From contig NZ_CABVHK010000007.1 in assembly GCF_902497785.1 (NCBI RefSeq), forward strand, positions 186,001 through 250,000: a stretch of DNA of 64,000 bases, given 5' to 3'. Of this stretch, positions 30,675 through 39,900 are shown in pieces; positions within the stretch are counted from its first letter, which is position 1; the number at the start of each line of letters is the position of its first letter. The translations under genes and the position numbers were made by a program. The stretch is from Pseudomonas fluorescens. Its GTDB lineage: Bacteria; Pseudomonadota; Gammaproteobacteria; Pseudomonadales; Pseudomonadaceae. The notes under the pieces were generated by a model that ran no database searches, was not told the DNA's origin, and was given only the letters and a program-made list of their open reading frames with translations.

Positions 30675-31474
30675 CACTGCGCTCTCAGCAGTTGGCGAAC
30701 CGTGCTCGATGCCGCGCGATTGCTCGCCCCCAAGCGACTACTCAAATCACGACCGCTGGCGGCAACATCGCCAATCGCCTGACCGAGGCATTCAGTCACT
30801 CGCGCCAGATCCGCTGCGGTCGGTTGCTCGATTTGCTCCACAGACAGGGTTTCCCAAAGCAAACCCAGACTCGCGTAACTGTCGATGTCATACGCCATCG
30901 GCGGCACGCTGGCGGCCAGCGCCTCAAGCTCCTCGACACTGCGCAGGGTGACCCGCGCGGCCGAAGCCTTGCCCATCGCATGCACCATCACCCCCGGATC
31001 GCGCAGGGCGATCAAGCGATTGGCTTGATACCCGTGAGCCAGGAACGCCCCGGACATCGCCTTGCCCACCAGCAAACCGATCACCGCATGCCCGGCCAGT
31101 CGGGCGCGGGCATAACTGTCCGCCGCGCCGGCCAAGGCCTGATGAATGCCCAGCGCTTCTTCACGCCGACCGTAGGCCTGGCTCGGCACATCGACGATGG
31201 CAATCAAGGCGCGCTTGCGCGATTGATCAGCGTCCGCTGCGATAACGTCGTCCACCGCCTTGGCCAAACCCCAACCTTCCAGCAAACCCACTTCACCGTT
31301 CCGAGCGCGGACAAAACGGTTATCGGGATCCGCCACCACCGCGATGAAGCGAACCGGCTGATCACCCAACACACCGTCGGCGACCTTCAACGAAGCCGGT
31401 AAACCATCGACCGGATTCGCGCCGGCACTCAGGGCGTCGAACCAGTGCAAACCTCTCAGGGAATACGAATTCAT
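30671..31474 (-). CDS. mdcE: Malonate decarboxylase gamma subunit
   Basis: A 267-residue crotonase-like carboxyltransferase subunit. With MdcD it decarboxylates malonyl-S-ACP to acetyl-S-ACP without biotin. Typical segments are RGLHWFDALSAGA, IAIVDVPSQAYGRREEALGIHQALA and LVGKAMSGAFLAHGYQANRLIAL. The ATG overlaps the mdcD stop by four bases (ATGA), indicating translational coupling of the two subunits that form the catalytic heterodimer. Confidence 0.94.
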   Translation of the reverse strand: MNSYSLRGLHWFDALSAGANPVDGLPASLKVADGVLGDQPVRFIAVVADPDNRFVRARNGEVGLLEGWGLAKAVDDVIAADADQSRKRALIAIVDVPSQAYGRREEALGIHQALAGAADSYARARLAGHAVIGLLVGKAMSGAFLAHGYQANRLIALRDPGVMVHAMGKASAARVTLRSVEELEALAASVPPMAYDIDSYASLGLLWETLSVEQIEQPTAADLARVTECLGQAIGDVAASGRDLSSRLGASNRAASSTVRQLLRAQW

Positions 31475-32322
31475 GAGCGCTCTCCTTGATACAGATCGCG
31501 AACCGTCGCCGGCTCGATTTGCGGCGCGGCGTCCAGACGGGCCAGCCGTTGCAGGTACAGTTCGGCCTGACGGCTGCGTTGCTGTTTCGGCAAGCCCTGC
31601 GCAAGCAATTCACTGACCTGTTGCTGAATCTGCGCCACATCGTCGGCGACATAGCGATCCACCAAACCACTGGCAAAGCGTTGCTCGCCACCGGTCAGGC
31701 TCCAGATGAAGGGGCGGTCGCGGGAGTCGTATTCCTCCAGGCCGGCTTCCTGTTCGATCACTTGCGGCCCGTTCAAGCCAAGCCGCGCTTCCCGGGTGAC
31801 CAGCAAATAGCTGCACAACCCGGCGGCAATCGACATCCCGCCAAAGCACCCGACGCTGCCGGCAACCACGCCCACGACTGGCTGGTACTGACGCAAATCG
31901 ACAATCGCAGCATGAATGTCGGCAATAGCTGCCAGCCCGAGGTTGGCTTCCTGCAAGCGCACGCCGCCAGTTTCCAGCAGCAGGACAGCGCGAGTCGGGA
32001 CGCCGTTGCGGTTGTCTTCGGCGGCCAGTTCCAGTGCGCCGGCCATTTTGGCGCCGCCGACCTCACCAAGGCTGCCGCCCTGAAACGCGCCTTCGATGGC
32101 GGCGATCACCACCGGCAAACCGCCGATGCTGCCTTTGGCGATTACCACGCCGTCATCGGCTTGCGGCACCACGCCCTGGCGCGACAGCCACGGCGACATG
32201 ACGCGCTGAAACGGGTCGAGCAATTCGCGAAACGTACCGGCATCGAGCAAGGCTTTCGCCCGTTGCCGAGCGCCGAGTTCGACGAAGGAATGCTTGTGGA
32301 GAAGTTCTGCGCTGTCAGTCAT
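31471..32322 (-). CDS. mdcD: Malonate decarboxylase beta subunit
   Basis: A 283-residue carboxyltransferase-fold protein, partner of MdcE. Segments such as HSFVELGARQRAKALLDAGTFRELLDP, EGAFQGGSLGEVGGAKMAGALELA and VVGVVAGSVGCFGGMSIAAG (oxyanion-type glycine turn) match the MdcD family. The ATG at 32322 lies inside the last codons of mdcC (8-base overlap). Confidence 0.94.
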   Translation of the reverse strand: MTDSAELLHKHSFVELGARQRAKALLDAGTFRELLDPFQRVMSPWLSRQGVVPQADDGVVIAKGSIGGLPVVIAAIEGAFQGGSLGEVGGAKMAGALELAAEDNRNGVPTRAVLLLETGGVRLQEANLGLAAIADIHAAIVDLRQYQPVVGVVAGSVGCFGGMSIAAGLCSYLLVTREARLGLNGPQVIEQEAGLEEYDSRDRPFIWSLTGGEQRFASGLVDRYVADDVAQIQQQVSELLAQGLPKQQRSRQAELYLQRLARLDAAPQIEPATVRDLYQGERS

Positions 32323-32614
32323 GACCGATCTCCTCAAAGCCTTGTTCCAGACGCAAGCGCACCACGCCGGGGGTCGCGCCGAAATCGTGGATGTCGATGG
32401 CCATCGCCGGCGGCGTCTGACCGTCAAACATCCGCGCAAACAGATGCTGCCAGCGCTGTTCACTGCCGTTGACCGAGGTCTGCACCTGAATGGTCAACTT
32501 GCCGGCCTGACCCGGTTCGATCAGCACTTCGAGATCGCCCGAGCCGACACAGCCCACCAGCGTGCGGCCACGTGGCGGTTGCCCGGCGGGGAATTCAAAC
32601 GATAAGGTTTCCAT
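32315..32614 (-). CDS. mdcC: Malonate decarboxylase acyl carrier protein (delta subunit)
   Basis: A 99-residue acyl carrier protein that holds the acetyl/malonyl thioester on a phosphoribosyl-dephospho-CoA arm attached to a serine; GCVGSGDLEVLIEP carries the candidate serine. The length matches the family. The ATG shares its A with the mdcB stop (TGATG), and the end overlaps mdcD. Confidence 0.93.
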   Translation of the reverse strand: METLSFEFPAGQPPRGRTLVGCVGSGDLEVLIEPGQAGKLTIQVQTSVNGSEQRWQHLFARMFDGQTPPAMAIDIHDFGATPGVVRLRLEQGFEEIGHD

Positions 32615-33486
32615 CAAAACGCTCCCTGATCGAGGTCGTCAGCCGACTCGATGCGGTCGATGAACAGGCAGGCGGCGAGTAAATCCGCAGCACCGCCGGG
32701 CGAGGCATTCAACGCGATTAATTGTTCGTCCAGTTCATGCAAACGACGGCGCCCGGCGAGGCTGGCGCTGCCACCTGCATCAAGCACGGCTTGAGCGCCG
32801 AGTTGCATGGTGTGCAGGCCGTGTTCCCCGGCGCGATACAGCACGCAGGTGTCGGCAAGATTCGTCATGATCGCCAGCAAGGCGTCGAGGCGAGCGTTCT
32901 GCTCGCCATGACCGGCGGCACGGCTGCGCCGCAGTTGCGGCAAGGCGCGGTCAATTACCGACGGAAAGCCCAGCTGCGCTTCTTCACGGGCACCGCGGGC
33001 GCCGTAGCGTTGGGCCACTTGCGCTCCGTGGCTCAGAGGGCGTGGGGCGTAACGGTCGTCGATCAGGGCGAGGCGTGCAGCGCGCATAGTGACCGCACTG
33101 GCCTCCGTGGACTGCGGCTGCAATGCCGCAGCGGTGACCAACAGACCCAAGGCCCAGATCGCACCGCGATGGGTGTTCACGCCATCGGTGGTGACGAGCA
33201 TCGCTCGCTCCCCTTCCCTACCGATTCGCCCAACGGCTTCGCGCAGCGGTAAATCGATGGCACGCAACTCGATGGCCGCTTCCGCCATTTCCTTGAACGC
33301 CGGCCACAGCGACAACGCCGAAGCGTGCATCAGCCCGAGGTGCAGATCGGTATGCGCGCCATTGCCACGCCGATCGACCAGCGCCGGTTTCGGCGACAGG
33401 TCCGCTTCATCGATCAACGCGTCCACCGCCAGGTCCGCCAGCCGTTCGGCCAGCGAAGGTTTGGTTTGCAGGTTGAATGCGTGCAT
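32614..33486 (-). CDS. mdcB: Triphosphoribosyl-dephospho-CoA synthase
   Basis: Makes the prosthetic-group precursor from dephospho-CoA and ATP; CitG/MdcB family. The 290-aa protein has the pattern [45 protein letters not shown], and [16 protein letters not shown]. The ATG shares its A with the mdcA stop TAA (TAATG), and AGGAG lies within the mdcA end about 8 bases before it. Confidence 0.94.
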   Translation of the reverse strand: MHAFNLQTKPSLAERLADLAVDALIDEADLSPKPALVDRRGNGAHTDLHLGLMHASALSLWPAFKEMAEAAIELRAIDLPLREAVGRIGREGERAMLVTTDGVNTHRGAIWALGLLVTAAALQPQSTEASAVTMRAARLALIDDRYAPRPLSHGAQVAQRYGARGAREEAQLGFPSVIDRALPQLRRSRAAGHGEQNARLDALLAIMTNLADTCVLYRAGEHGLHTMQLGAQAVLDAGGSASLAGRRRLHELDEQLIALNASPGGAADLLAACLFIDRIESADDLDQGAF

Positions 33487-35156
33487 TACCAGCTCCTGAA
33501 TTTGGCGGGCGGGTTGTACAGGCCACCGGACCACTCGACCAGATCCGCCACGCTTTTCGCGGCAAGCAATTCACGGGTGGCGTCGGTGCGGCGAATGCCG
33601 AGGTCTTCGGGCAAGGCGATCAAGCCTTCGCGGCGCATGCGCGCGGTGTCTTTCGGGTTGTGGCGCAGGCCGATGACGGTCACACCGGCGACGGCGGCGA
33701 TCATCGCCTGACGCTCTTCCAGCGAGCGCGCCTTGTACAGATAGGCGATGCCTTCTTCGGTCAGCAAGTGCGTAACGTCGTCGCCGTAGATCATGATCGG
33801 CGCCAGCGGCATGCCGCTTTTTTTTGCCACTTCTACCGCGTCGAGGGTTTCGACGAAGGTCGGTTTGCCGCCCTCCTGGAACGTCTCGACCATTTGCACC
33901 ACAAGTTTTTTGCCGCGTTCGAGCAACGGTTCCGGCCCATCGCCGTGGCGCATGTCGAGCCAGGCCGGCGTGCCGTGGCGACGACCACGCGGATCGTGGC
34001 CCATGTTCGGCGCACCACCGAAACCGGCGAGCCGGCCGCGCGTTACCGTCGAGGAATGACCGTCGCCGTCCACTTGCAGGGTGGCGCCGATAAACAGATC
34101 CACCGCGTACTGCCCGGCGAGTTGGCTGAACATTCGGTTGGAGCGCAGCGAACCGTCACGCCCGGTGAAAAACACGTCGGGCCTGGCGGCGATGTAGTTT
34201 TCCATGCCCAGTTCAGTGCCGAAGCAGTGCACGCTTTCAACCCAGCCACTTTCGATGGCCGGGATCAAAGTCGGGTGCGGATTGAGCGTCCAGTTGCGGC
34301 AGATCTTGCCTTTGAGGCCGAGGGATTCGCCGTAGGTCGGCAGGATCAATTCGATGGCGGCGGTGTTGAAACCGATGCCGTGATTGAGCGACTGCACGTT
34401 GTGTTTTTCGTAGATCCCGCGGATCGCCATCATCGCCATCAATACGTGCACCGGCTTGATGTGCCGAGGGTCGCGGGTGAACAGCGGTTCGATGTAGAAC
34501 GGCTTGTCGGCCACCACCACGAAATCGACCCAGGACGCCGGAATATCGACCCGCGGCAGGTCAGTGACATCGTCGACCAATTGATTGACTTGAACGATGA
34601 CGATGCCGTCGCTGAACGCCGCCGGCTCGATCAATGCCGGCGTGTCTTCGGTGCTGGGCCCGGTGTAGATATTGCCGGCGCGGTCGGCCATGAAACCGGC
34701 CGAGAGCACGACGTTGGGAATCAGGTCGACCACCAATCGTGCGTAGAGCTCGATGTAGGTGTGGATCGCGCCGATTTCCAGCAAGCCGTCTTCCAGCAAC
34801 TGGCTGATGCGCAGGCTTTGGGTGCCGGCGAAAGAGAAATCGAGCTTGCGCGCAATGCCGCGTTCAAACAGGTCCAGATGCTCGGAGCGACCGACGCTGG
34901 GCATGATCATATGCAGATCGTGCAGCTTGGCCGGATCAGCCTTGGCCAGGGAACGCGAGAGGAAATCCGCCTGCTTCTGGTTATTGCCTTCCAGCACCAC
35001 GCGATCGCCGGGCAGGATCAGGGCTTCGAGCGCTGCAACGATGTTGTCGGTGGGCAAGACCACACCGTCGGCCAGACCCCGCACCAGCTCGAGACGCCGC
35101 TGCTTTTCGCTGCGCCGCCGCGTCCATCGCGAGTCGGGGGATATTGTTGTTGTCAT
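33486..35156 (-). CDS. mdcA: Malonate decarboxylase alpha subunit (acetyl-S-ACP:malonate ACP transferase)
   Basis: CoA-transferase-like subunit that swaps the acetyl group on MdcC for malonate, releasing acetate. The 556-aa protein has MdcA marks: [66 protein letters not shown], and [31 protein letters not shown]. First gene of the operon. The ATG at 35156 has GGAG five bases upstream. A 5-bp-armed inverted repeat GGTCA-N10-TGACC about 86 bp upstream is a possible MdcR site. Confidence 0.96.
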   Translation of the reverse strand: MTTTISPDSRWTRRRSEKQRRLELVRGLADGVVLPTDNIVAALEALILPGDRVVLEGNNQKQADFLSRSLAKADPAKLHDLHMIMPSVGRSEHLDLFERGIARKLDFSFAGTQSLRISQLLEDGLLEIGAIHTYIELYARLVVDLIPNVVLSAGFMADRAGNIYTGPSTEDTPALIEPAAFSDGIVIVQVNQLVDDVTDLPRVDIPASWVDFVVVADKPFYIEPLFTRDPRHIKPVHVLMAMMAIRGIYEKHNVQSLNHGIGFNTAAIELILPTYGESLGLKGKICRNWTLNPHPTLIPAIESGWVESVHCFGTELGMENYIAARPDVFFTGRDGSLRSNRMFSQLAGQYAVDLFIGATLQVDGDGHSSTVTRGRLAGFGGAPNMGHDPRGRRHGTPAWLDMRHGDGPEPLLERGKKLVVQMVETFQEGGKPTFVETLDAVEVAKKSGMPLAPIMIYGDDVTHLLTEEGIAYLYKARSLEERQAMIAAVAGVTVIGLRHNPKDTARMRREGLIALPEDLGIRRTDATRELLAAKSVADLVEWSGGLYNPPAKFRSW

Positions 35157-35241
35157 GACCACTCCACGGGTTCGCTGTCGTGGGGGTCACAGTAGGAGGG
35201 TGGGGGCAGAGCATCAATCAAGCACAGAGACGGATCGTTAC

Positions 35242-35261
35242 GGTCAGGGTAATGGTTGACC
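35242..35261. promoter_or_regulatory. Inverted repeat upstream of mdcA, possible LysR-type site
   Basis: GGTCA (35242-35246), 10 bases, TGACC (35257-35261). About 86 bp before the mdcA start, a common distance for LysR activators. Short arms; may be chance. Confidence 0.25.
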
Positions 35262-35268
35262 CTAAATG

Positions 35269-35347
35269 GCCCCATCGCGAGCAGGCTCGCTCCCACATTG
35301 GATTTGCGGCGTCCACAAAACCTGTGGGAGCGAGCCTGCTCGCGAAG
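35269..35347. repeat. REPIN, class A, upstream of mdcA
   Basis: GCCCCATCGCGAGCAGGCTC GCTCCCAC and inverted GTGGGAGCGAGCCTGCTCGCGAAG, about 30 bp between. The arms differ at their outer ends. Confidence 0.88.
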
Positions 35348-35396
35348 AACCTCGGGCCGATGCGTTTAATCAGGAAATGCGCGTTATCGTTATCGA

Positions 35397-35422
35397 CCAT
35401 CGCGAGCAAGCTCGCTCCTACA
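35397..35422. repeat. Single REP, class A, between HEPN gene and mdc operon
   Basis: CCATCGCGAGCAAGCTCGCTCCTACA without an inverted partner nearby. It ends 5 bp before the stop of the HEPN gene. Confidence 0.85.
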
Positions 35423-35427
35423 TAGAG

Positions 35428-35853
35428 TTACAGTCTGGCCATCTGCGCATGTACGTGAGTCAGAAGCTGCGCGGTGTTTTCCAGCAACTGCGCGAGTAAT
35501 GCCTCATCTTCATCCATATAACCTTCGTACTCCGCCAAATTTCGCCGTTCATGGCTGAGGGCGAACAAACGAACCTGTACTCTGCTGGAATCGGCGGTAT
35601 GCACCAGGCACTGGAACACCAGATATCGCTTATCTGAACGGTAGCCACACAAACGAAGTGCCGTCAGTGCGAGGGCATGAGCAGCGTTGTAGGCCAGGTC
35701 GAACCGGCTCGCAAACGAAAGTGAAGTGGCTCGTGCATCCTTCAAGCGATCCATCGCCGAACGCAACAACCCTTCGCACTCCTTGCGATCCGGCGGTTCA
35801 ATTTTCAGCCCGCCGCTACGTAACAGATTTGGCAGATTCTCGCTGCCGCCCAT
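35428..35853 (-). CDS. HEPN-domain protein, likely toxin-like half of a HEPN/NTase pair
   Basis: A 141-residue all-helical protein. The region AMDRLKDARATSLSFASRFDLAYNAAHALALTALRLCGYRSDKR is typical of HEPN helices, and the last helices carry HERRNLAEYEGY (101-112). Most HEPN toxins have an RX4-6H RNase motif; here the place holds R104-N-L-A-E-Y109 instead, as in HEPN groups such as the SAV_6107-like ones (recalled, not searched), so RNase activity is uncertain. It overlaps the upstream nucleotidyltransferase gene by 38 bp, with GGAG seven bases before the ATG. In known pairs the NTase modifies a HEPN tyrosine to neutralise it. Accessory gene. Confidence 0.72.
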   Translation of the reverse strand: MGGSENLPNLLRSGGLKIEPPDRKECEGLLRSAMDRLKDARATSLSFASRFDLAYNAAHALALTALRLCGYRSDKRYLVFQCLVHTADSSRVQVRLFALSHERRNLAEYEGYMDEDEALLAQLLENTAQLLTHVHAQMARL

Positions 35854-36445
35854 CCTTGGACTCCAAAGGGTTTCCCCCCATCAGATTGATCTTTTCCTGC
35901 TGCGCCACCCGCACGACGAAGCTGTTCTCAGCCTCCAGCTTTGCTGCCCAGTCGTCAGGTTTATAGAGCGTTGGGTTGAGGACGCGGCCCAACTGGTCCT
36001 CCAGAGGCATAAGCAGTTCCATCACCTCACTGTAGTGCAGGCCTTCGCCGATCAGCATGAGATCAATGTCACTGGATGCGTTCGCCTGATCCTTGGCGAT
36101 AGAACCGTACACAAATGCCCAAGTGATCTGTTCGGCAAAGGGTTGGAGCGCCTGGCGCAGAGGCTCCGCAATACCAAAGGTTTTACGGGCGATGCCCAAC
36201 AATTCGGCATAGATGGGGCATTCAGGATTGGCTTGATAGTGGGTCTGATTGCCCTGTCGGCTCAGGGTCAGCACGCCTGCCCGCTGCAACCGGTCCAGCT
36301 CGCGCATGAGGCTGCCTTTACCCACTTGAGCCCAGCGGGCGATTTCGTTGGCGTAAAAACTTCGGTCCGGTTTACCAAACATCAGGCCCAGCACCTTTTG
36401 CTGGGTAGTGGTGAACAAGGCTTCGCTCAGTGACAGGGTATTCAC
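35816..36445 (-). CDS. Nucleotidyltransferase with N-terminal winged helix, likely antitoxin of the HEPN gene
   Basis: About 209 residues. Residues 1-80 are a winged helix (KVLGLMFGKPDRSFYANEIARWAQVGKGSLMRELDRLQRAGVLTLS, wing RQGNQTHYQAN). From about residue 100 comes a minimal nucleotidyltransferase with GSIAKDQANASSDIDLMLIG, the catalytic GSX-DXD motif. Minimal NTases of HEPN/MNT modules AMPylate their HEPN partner. The built-in winged helix could let it repress its own promoter, where two GGGAC-type inverted repeats lie. The start is uncertain: GTG at 36445 is chosen; TTG codons at 36460 and 36457 are alternatives, and no good ribosome site is seen. Confidence 0.75.
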   Translation of the reverse strand: MNTLSLSEALFTTTQQKVLGLMFGKPDRSFYANEIARWAQVGKGSLMRELDRLQRAGVLTLSRQGNQTHYQANPECPIYAELLGIARKTFGIAEPLRQALQPFAEQITWAFVYGSIAKDQANASSDIDLMLIGEGLHYSEVMELLMPLEDQLGRVLNPTLYKPDDWAAKLEAENSFVVRVAQQEKINLMGGNPLESKDGRQRESAKSVT

Positions 36446-36460
36446 AGCAATGACCAACAA

Positions 36461-36496
36461 GTCCCAAAAAAGGAACGATAGGTCCCTTTTAGGGAA
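36461..36496. promoter_or_regulatory. Two adjacent GGGAC-type inverted repeats before the NTase/HEPN genes
   Basis: GTCCCAAAAAAGGAAC (36461-36476) and GGTCCCTTTTAGGGAA (36481-36496), 20 bp centre to centre, about two helical turns. Both are imperfect palindromes with AT centres, immediately upstream of the winged-helix NTase gene, so autorepression is a reasonable guess. Confidence 0.5.
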
Positions 36497-36516
36497 TCTT
36501 CAACTTTTGAATGTCT

Positions 36517-36972
36517 TCAGATTTGCCCAGCACTCACCAACAACTCCTCCAGCGCCAACAGATCCGGCACCTTGGCGACCTGATCCCCCACCTGCACCGC
36601 TGCCTGTTCCAGCGTACACAACGGCACATCCACATAACTCAACTGACTATCGAGTTTGTACGACCGGGGAATCCCCTGCACCAGCAGCGCAATAAACTTC
36701 AGTTCCGGTCGTCCACCTAATGCATTGAGAATCACAATCCGCGCGCGCTCGCCGATGACGATTTTCTGGCCACACGCCGACTCGAAACTCAGCAACGGAA
36801 TCTGCCGCTCGCGCCAGCTCACTCGCCCCAGGTACCAGGGCGGTGTATCCAGATCGAACGCTCCCGACTGATAGTCGATCAGTTCGGCAACCGCTACGTT
36901 TGGCACGATCAGGTGGCGATCGGCCAAGGGCAACAGCAGCCCGGTGAGGTTGCTGGTGCGGTGCTCAAGCAT
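36517..36972 (-). CDS. chpC: CheW-like chemotaxis adaptor ChpC
   Basis: A 151-residue single CheW domain (LLPLADRHLIVPNVAVAELIDY, PPWYLGRVSWRERQIPLLSFE, LVQGIPRSYKLDS). In P. aeruginosa ChpC is an accessory adaptor of the Pil-Chp array that couples extra receptors to ChpA. Its ATG lies in the last codons of chpA (8-base overlap), so translation is probably coupled. The methylesterase gene chpB, normally between chpA and chpC, is absent. Confidence 0.9.
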   Translation of the reverse strand: MLEHRTSNLTGLLLPLADRHLIVPNVAVAELIDYQSGAFDLDTPPWYLGRVSWRERQIPLLSFESACGQKIVIGERARIVILNALGGRPELKFIALLVQGIPRSYKLDSQLSYVDVPLCTLEQAAVQVGDQVAKVPDLLALEELLVSAGQI

Positions 36973-39900
36973 GGGTTTTGCTCCACAGGGCGATGCTGTC
37001 GAGCAGCACCGATTCCTGGTATGGCTTGCCGAGGTAGTCGTTGACGCCGATGGCCATGGCGCGGTCGCGGTGTTTCTGGCCGGTGCGTGAAGTGATCATG
37101 ATGATGGGCAGGTGTTGCAGTCGCTCGTCGGCGCGCACCTGAGTGGCGACTTCGAAGCCGTCCATGCGCGGCATTTCGATGTCCAGCAGCATCAGGTCGG
37201 GCGTGTGTTCTTCGAGCAGGAGCATGGCGTCGACCCCGTCCTTGGCCGTCAGCACGTTCATGCCGTGGCGTTCGAGCAAGCGGCTGGTGACCTTGCGCAC
37301 GGTAACCGAATCGTCGACCACCATCACCAGCAACGGTTTGTGCGGCTCGGGTTCCGGGTCTTGCAGCAACGGTCGTTGCGGCACCTGTGCCTGCATCGCA
37401 CGGATCGGCGCCAACAGGTCGAGAATCAGCACCACGCGGCCATCGCCGAGGATCGTTGCGCCGGACAACCCCTGCACCGCCGCGAATTGCGCACCGAGGC
37501 TTTTCACCACAATCTCGCGGGTGCCGGCCATGGCGTCGACCTGCACCGCGATGTGCCGCTCGTTGCATTGCACCAGCAATACCGGCAGCGGCAAGCTCTG
37601 GCCGAGCAATTTCGGGCGTGTGCTGGTTTTCAGCAGTTCGCCGAGGTAGCACAGTTCATAGTCCTGCCCGGCGTATTTGTAGGTCGGTGGATCGAGCCGG
37701 TAATGCCCTTCGAGTTCGTTGGGCAGCACGCGCACGATGCCATCGATGGTGTTCAGCGGGATCGCATATTGATCATCAAAGCACTGCACCATCAGCGCCC
37801 GGTTCACCGACACCGTGAACGGCAGGCGAATGCGAAAATGCACGCCCTGCCCCGGCACCGAGTCGATGCTCATGCTGCCGCCCAACTGCCGAACCTCTTC
37901 GTGGACCACGTCCATGCCAACGCCACGCCCGGAAATCTGGGTGATTTTTTCGGCGGTGGAAAACCCCGGTTGCAGGATGAATTGCAGCACGTCGCGGTCG
38001 CTGATGTCGCTGTCCGGGGCGAGCAGCCCGCGCTTGATTGCCTTGCGTCGCACCGCGTCCAGCGGTACGCCGGCGCCGTCGTCGCGGATGTCGAAAATGA
38101 TGTCGCCGCCCTCGCGGGACAGGTCGAGGGTGATCCGACCCCGCGCAGGTTTTCCGGCCGCGACGCGCGCTTGCGCGGATTCCAGGCCATGGTCGACAGC
38201 GTTGCGCAGCATGTGCTCCAGCGGCGCGGCCATGCGTTCCAGCACGTTGCGGTCCATCTCGCCTTCGGCGTTGCCGACCACGAACTCGACATCTTTGCCC
38301 AGTTCGCTGGAGACCTGGCGAACGATGCGTTTCAAGCGCGGCAGCATCCGCTCGAACGGCACCATGCGCGTGCGCATCAGGCCTTCCTGCAATTCGGTGT
38401 TGATACGGCCTTGCTGTTGCAGCAGGTTGTCCGCGTCCTGGTTGCGCCGGTCGAGGGTTTCCTTGAGGTCGAGCAAGTCGGACGCCGATTCGAACAGCGC
38501 CCGGGACAGTTGCTGCAACTGTGAATGGCGGTCCATTTCCAGCGGGTCGAAGTCTTCGTAGCCCGAGCGTTCGGCGTCGATCTGCTGACGGCTGAGAATC
38601 CGCCCCTGGGTTTCGGTGTCGAGGCGACGCAATTGATCGCGCATGCGCTCGATGGTGGTTTCCATCTCGTGCAGCGCTACCCGCGCATCGTTGACCTGCT
38701 GTTCGATGCGGCCTCGGAAAATCGAGGTTTCCCCGGCCAGGTTGACCAGATCGTCCAGCAGTTCTGCCGAGACCTTGACCATGTCGGCGCCGGCGCCGGC
38801 GTCGGGCTGTGGCGAGGGCGTCTCGACCTTGGGTGCAACCGGCAATGCGACCGGTGCTTCAATCACCTGCGGATGGCTGAAATTGCGGATGGCGTCAATC
38901 AACGGCTCATCCGGCGGCAGAGGTTGACCGGCGCGGGTCGCGTCGAGCATTTGCGCCAGTCGGTCATGGCAGCTTTGCAAAAGCGCGAACAGCGCCGGGG
39001 TTGGTTTCAGGGCACCGGCGGACAAGCCTTCGTAGATAAATTCCAGCTCATGGGCGAGGTCGCCAATCGGTGCAATTTCCACCATCCGCGCGCCACCCTT
39101 GAGGGTGTGCAAGTCGCGCAGCAGGGTTTCCATTTCCTGACGACTGGACGGCTCGGCCTGCCAGCGCAGCAATGCCGCGCCGGAGTTTTCGATGATGTCG
39201 AAACCTTCTTCGAGGAAGATCTCCAACAGCTCCGGATCATGCCCCGCCGAGTCCTCGGCGGGCGGCAGCTCGACGGGTTCAGGTGCGCTGAGATTGCCTT
39301 GGCGGAATGCGCGAATAGCCTCGATCAGTGGGCCCGGATCACTCAATGGCCTGTGGCTCTGCAACTGTTCAAGCTGGTGCGCCAATCGGTCGTGGCTCTG
39401 TTGCAGCAGCTGCGCCAACGCGTCGCTGTGGAGGTAGCGTCGATCGACCAGACCTTCGTAAAGGCTTTCCAGTTCATGGGCAAGGTCACCGACAGGTTCG
39501 ACCTCGGCCATCCGCGCACCGCCCTTGAGCGTGTGCAAGTCACGCTGCAACGACAGCAGTGGCGCAGCGTTGTCCGGGTCCGTCAGCCAGCGCTGCAAAG
39601 CCTGGCCTGCGCTCTCCAGAATATCCACGGCTTCTTCGAGGAAGATCGACACGATCTCGTCGTCCAGCTCAACTGCACGATCCATTGTAGGAGCCGGCTT
39701 GCTGGCGATGGACGCTAACGGTGGTGGGTTCTCATTGGATAAATACGGTGTCTGCGAGTCCATCGCCAGCAAGCCGGCTCCTACAGGGGGTGGTGTCGTC
39801 TGGGACAATTCGGCGGTGGCGCTGCTCAGTTCGCGAATGCTCAGGGCTCGGCTGCCGTCACTGCGAATCAGGCCCATGGCGGAGGGGTCGAGACTCTCGT

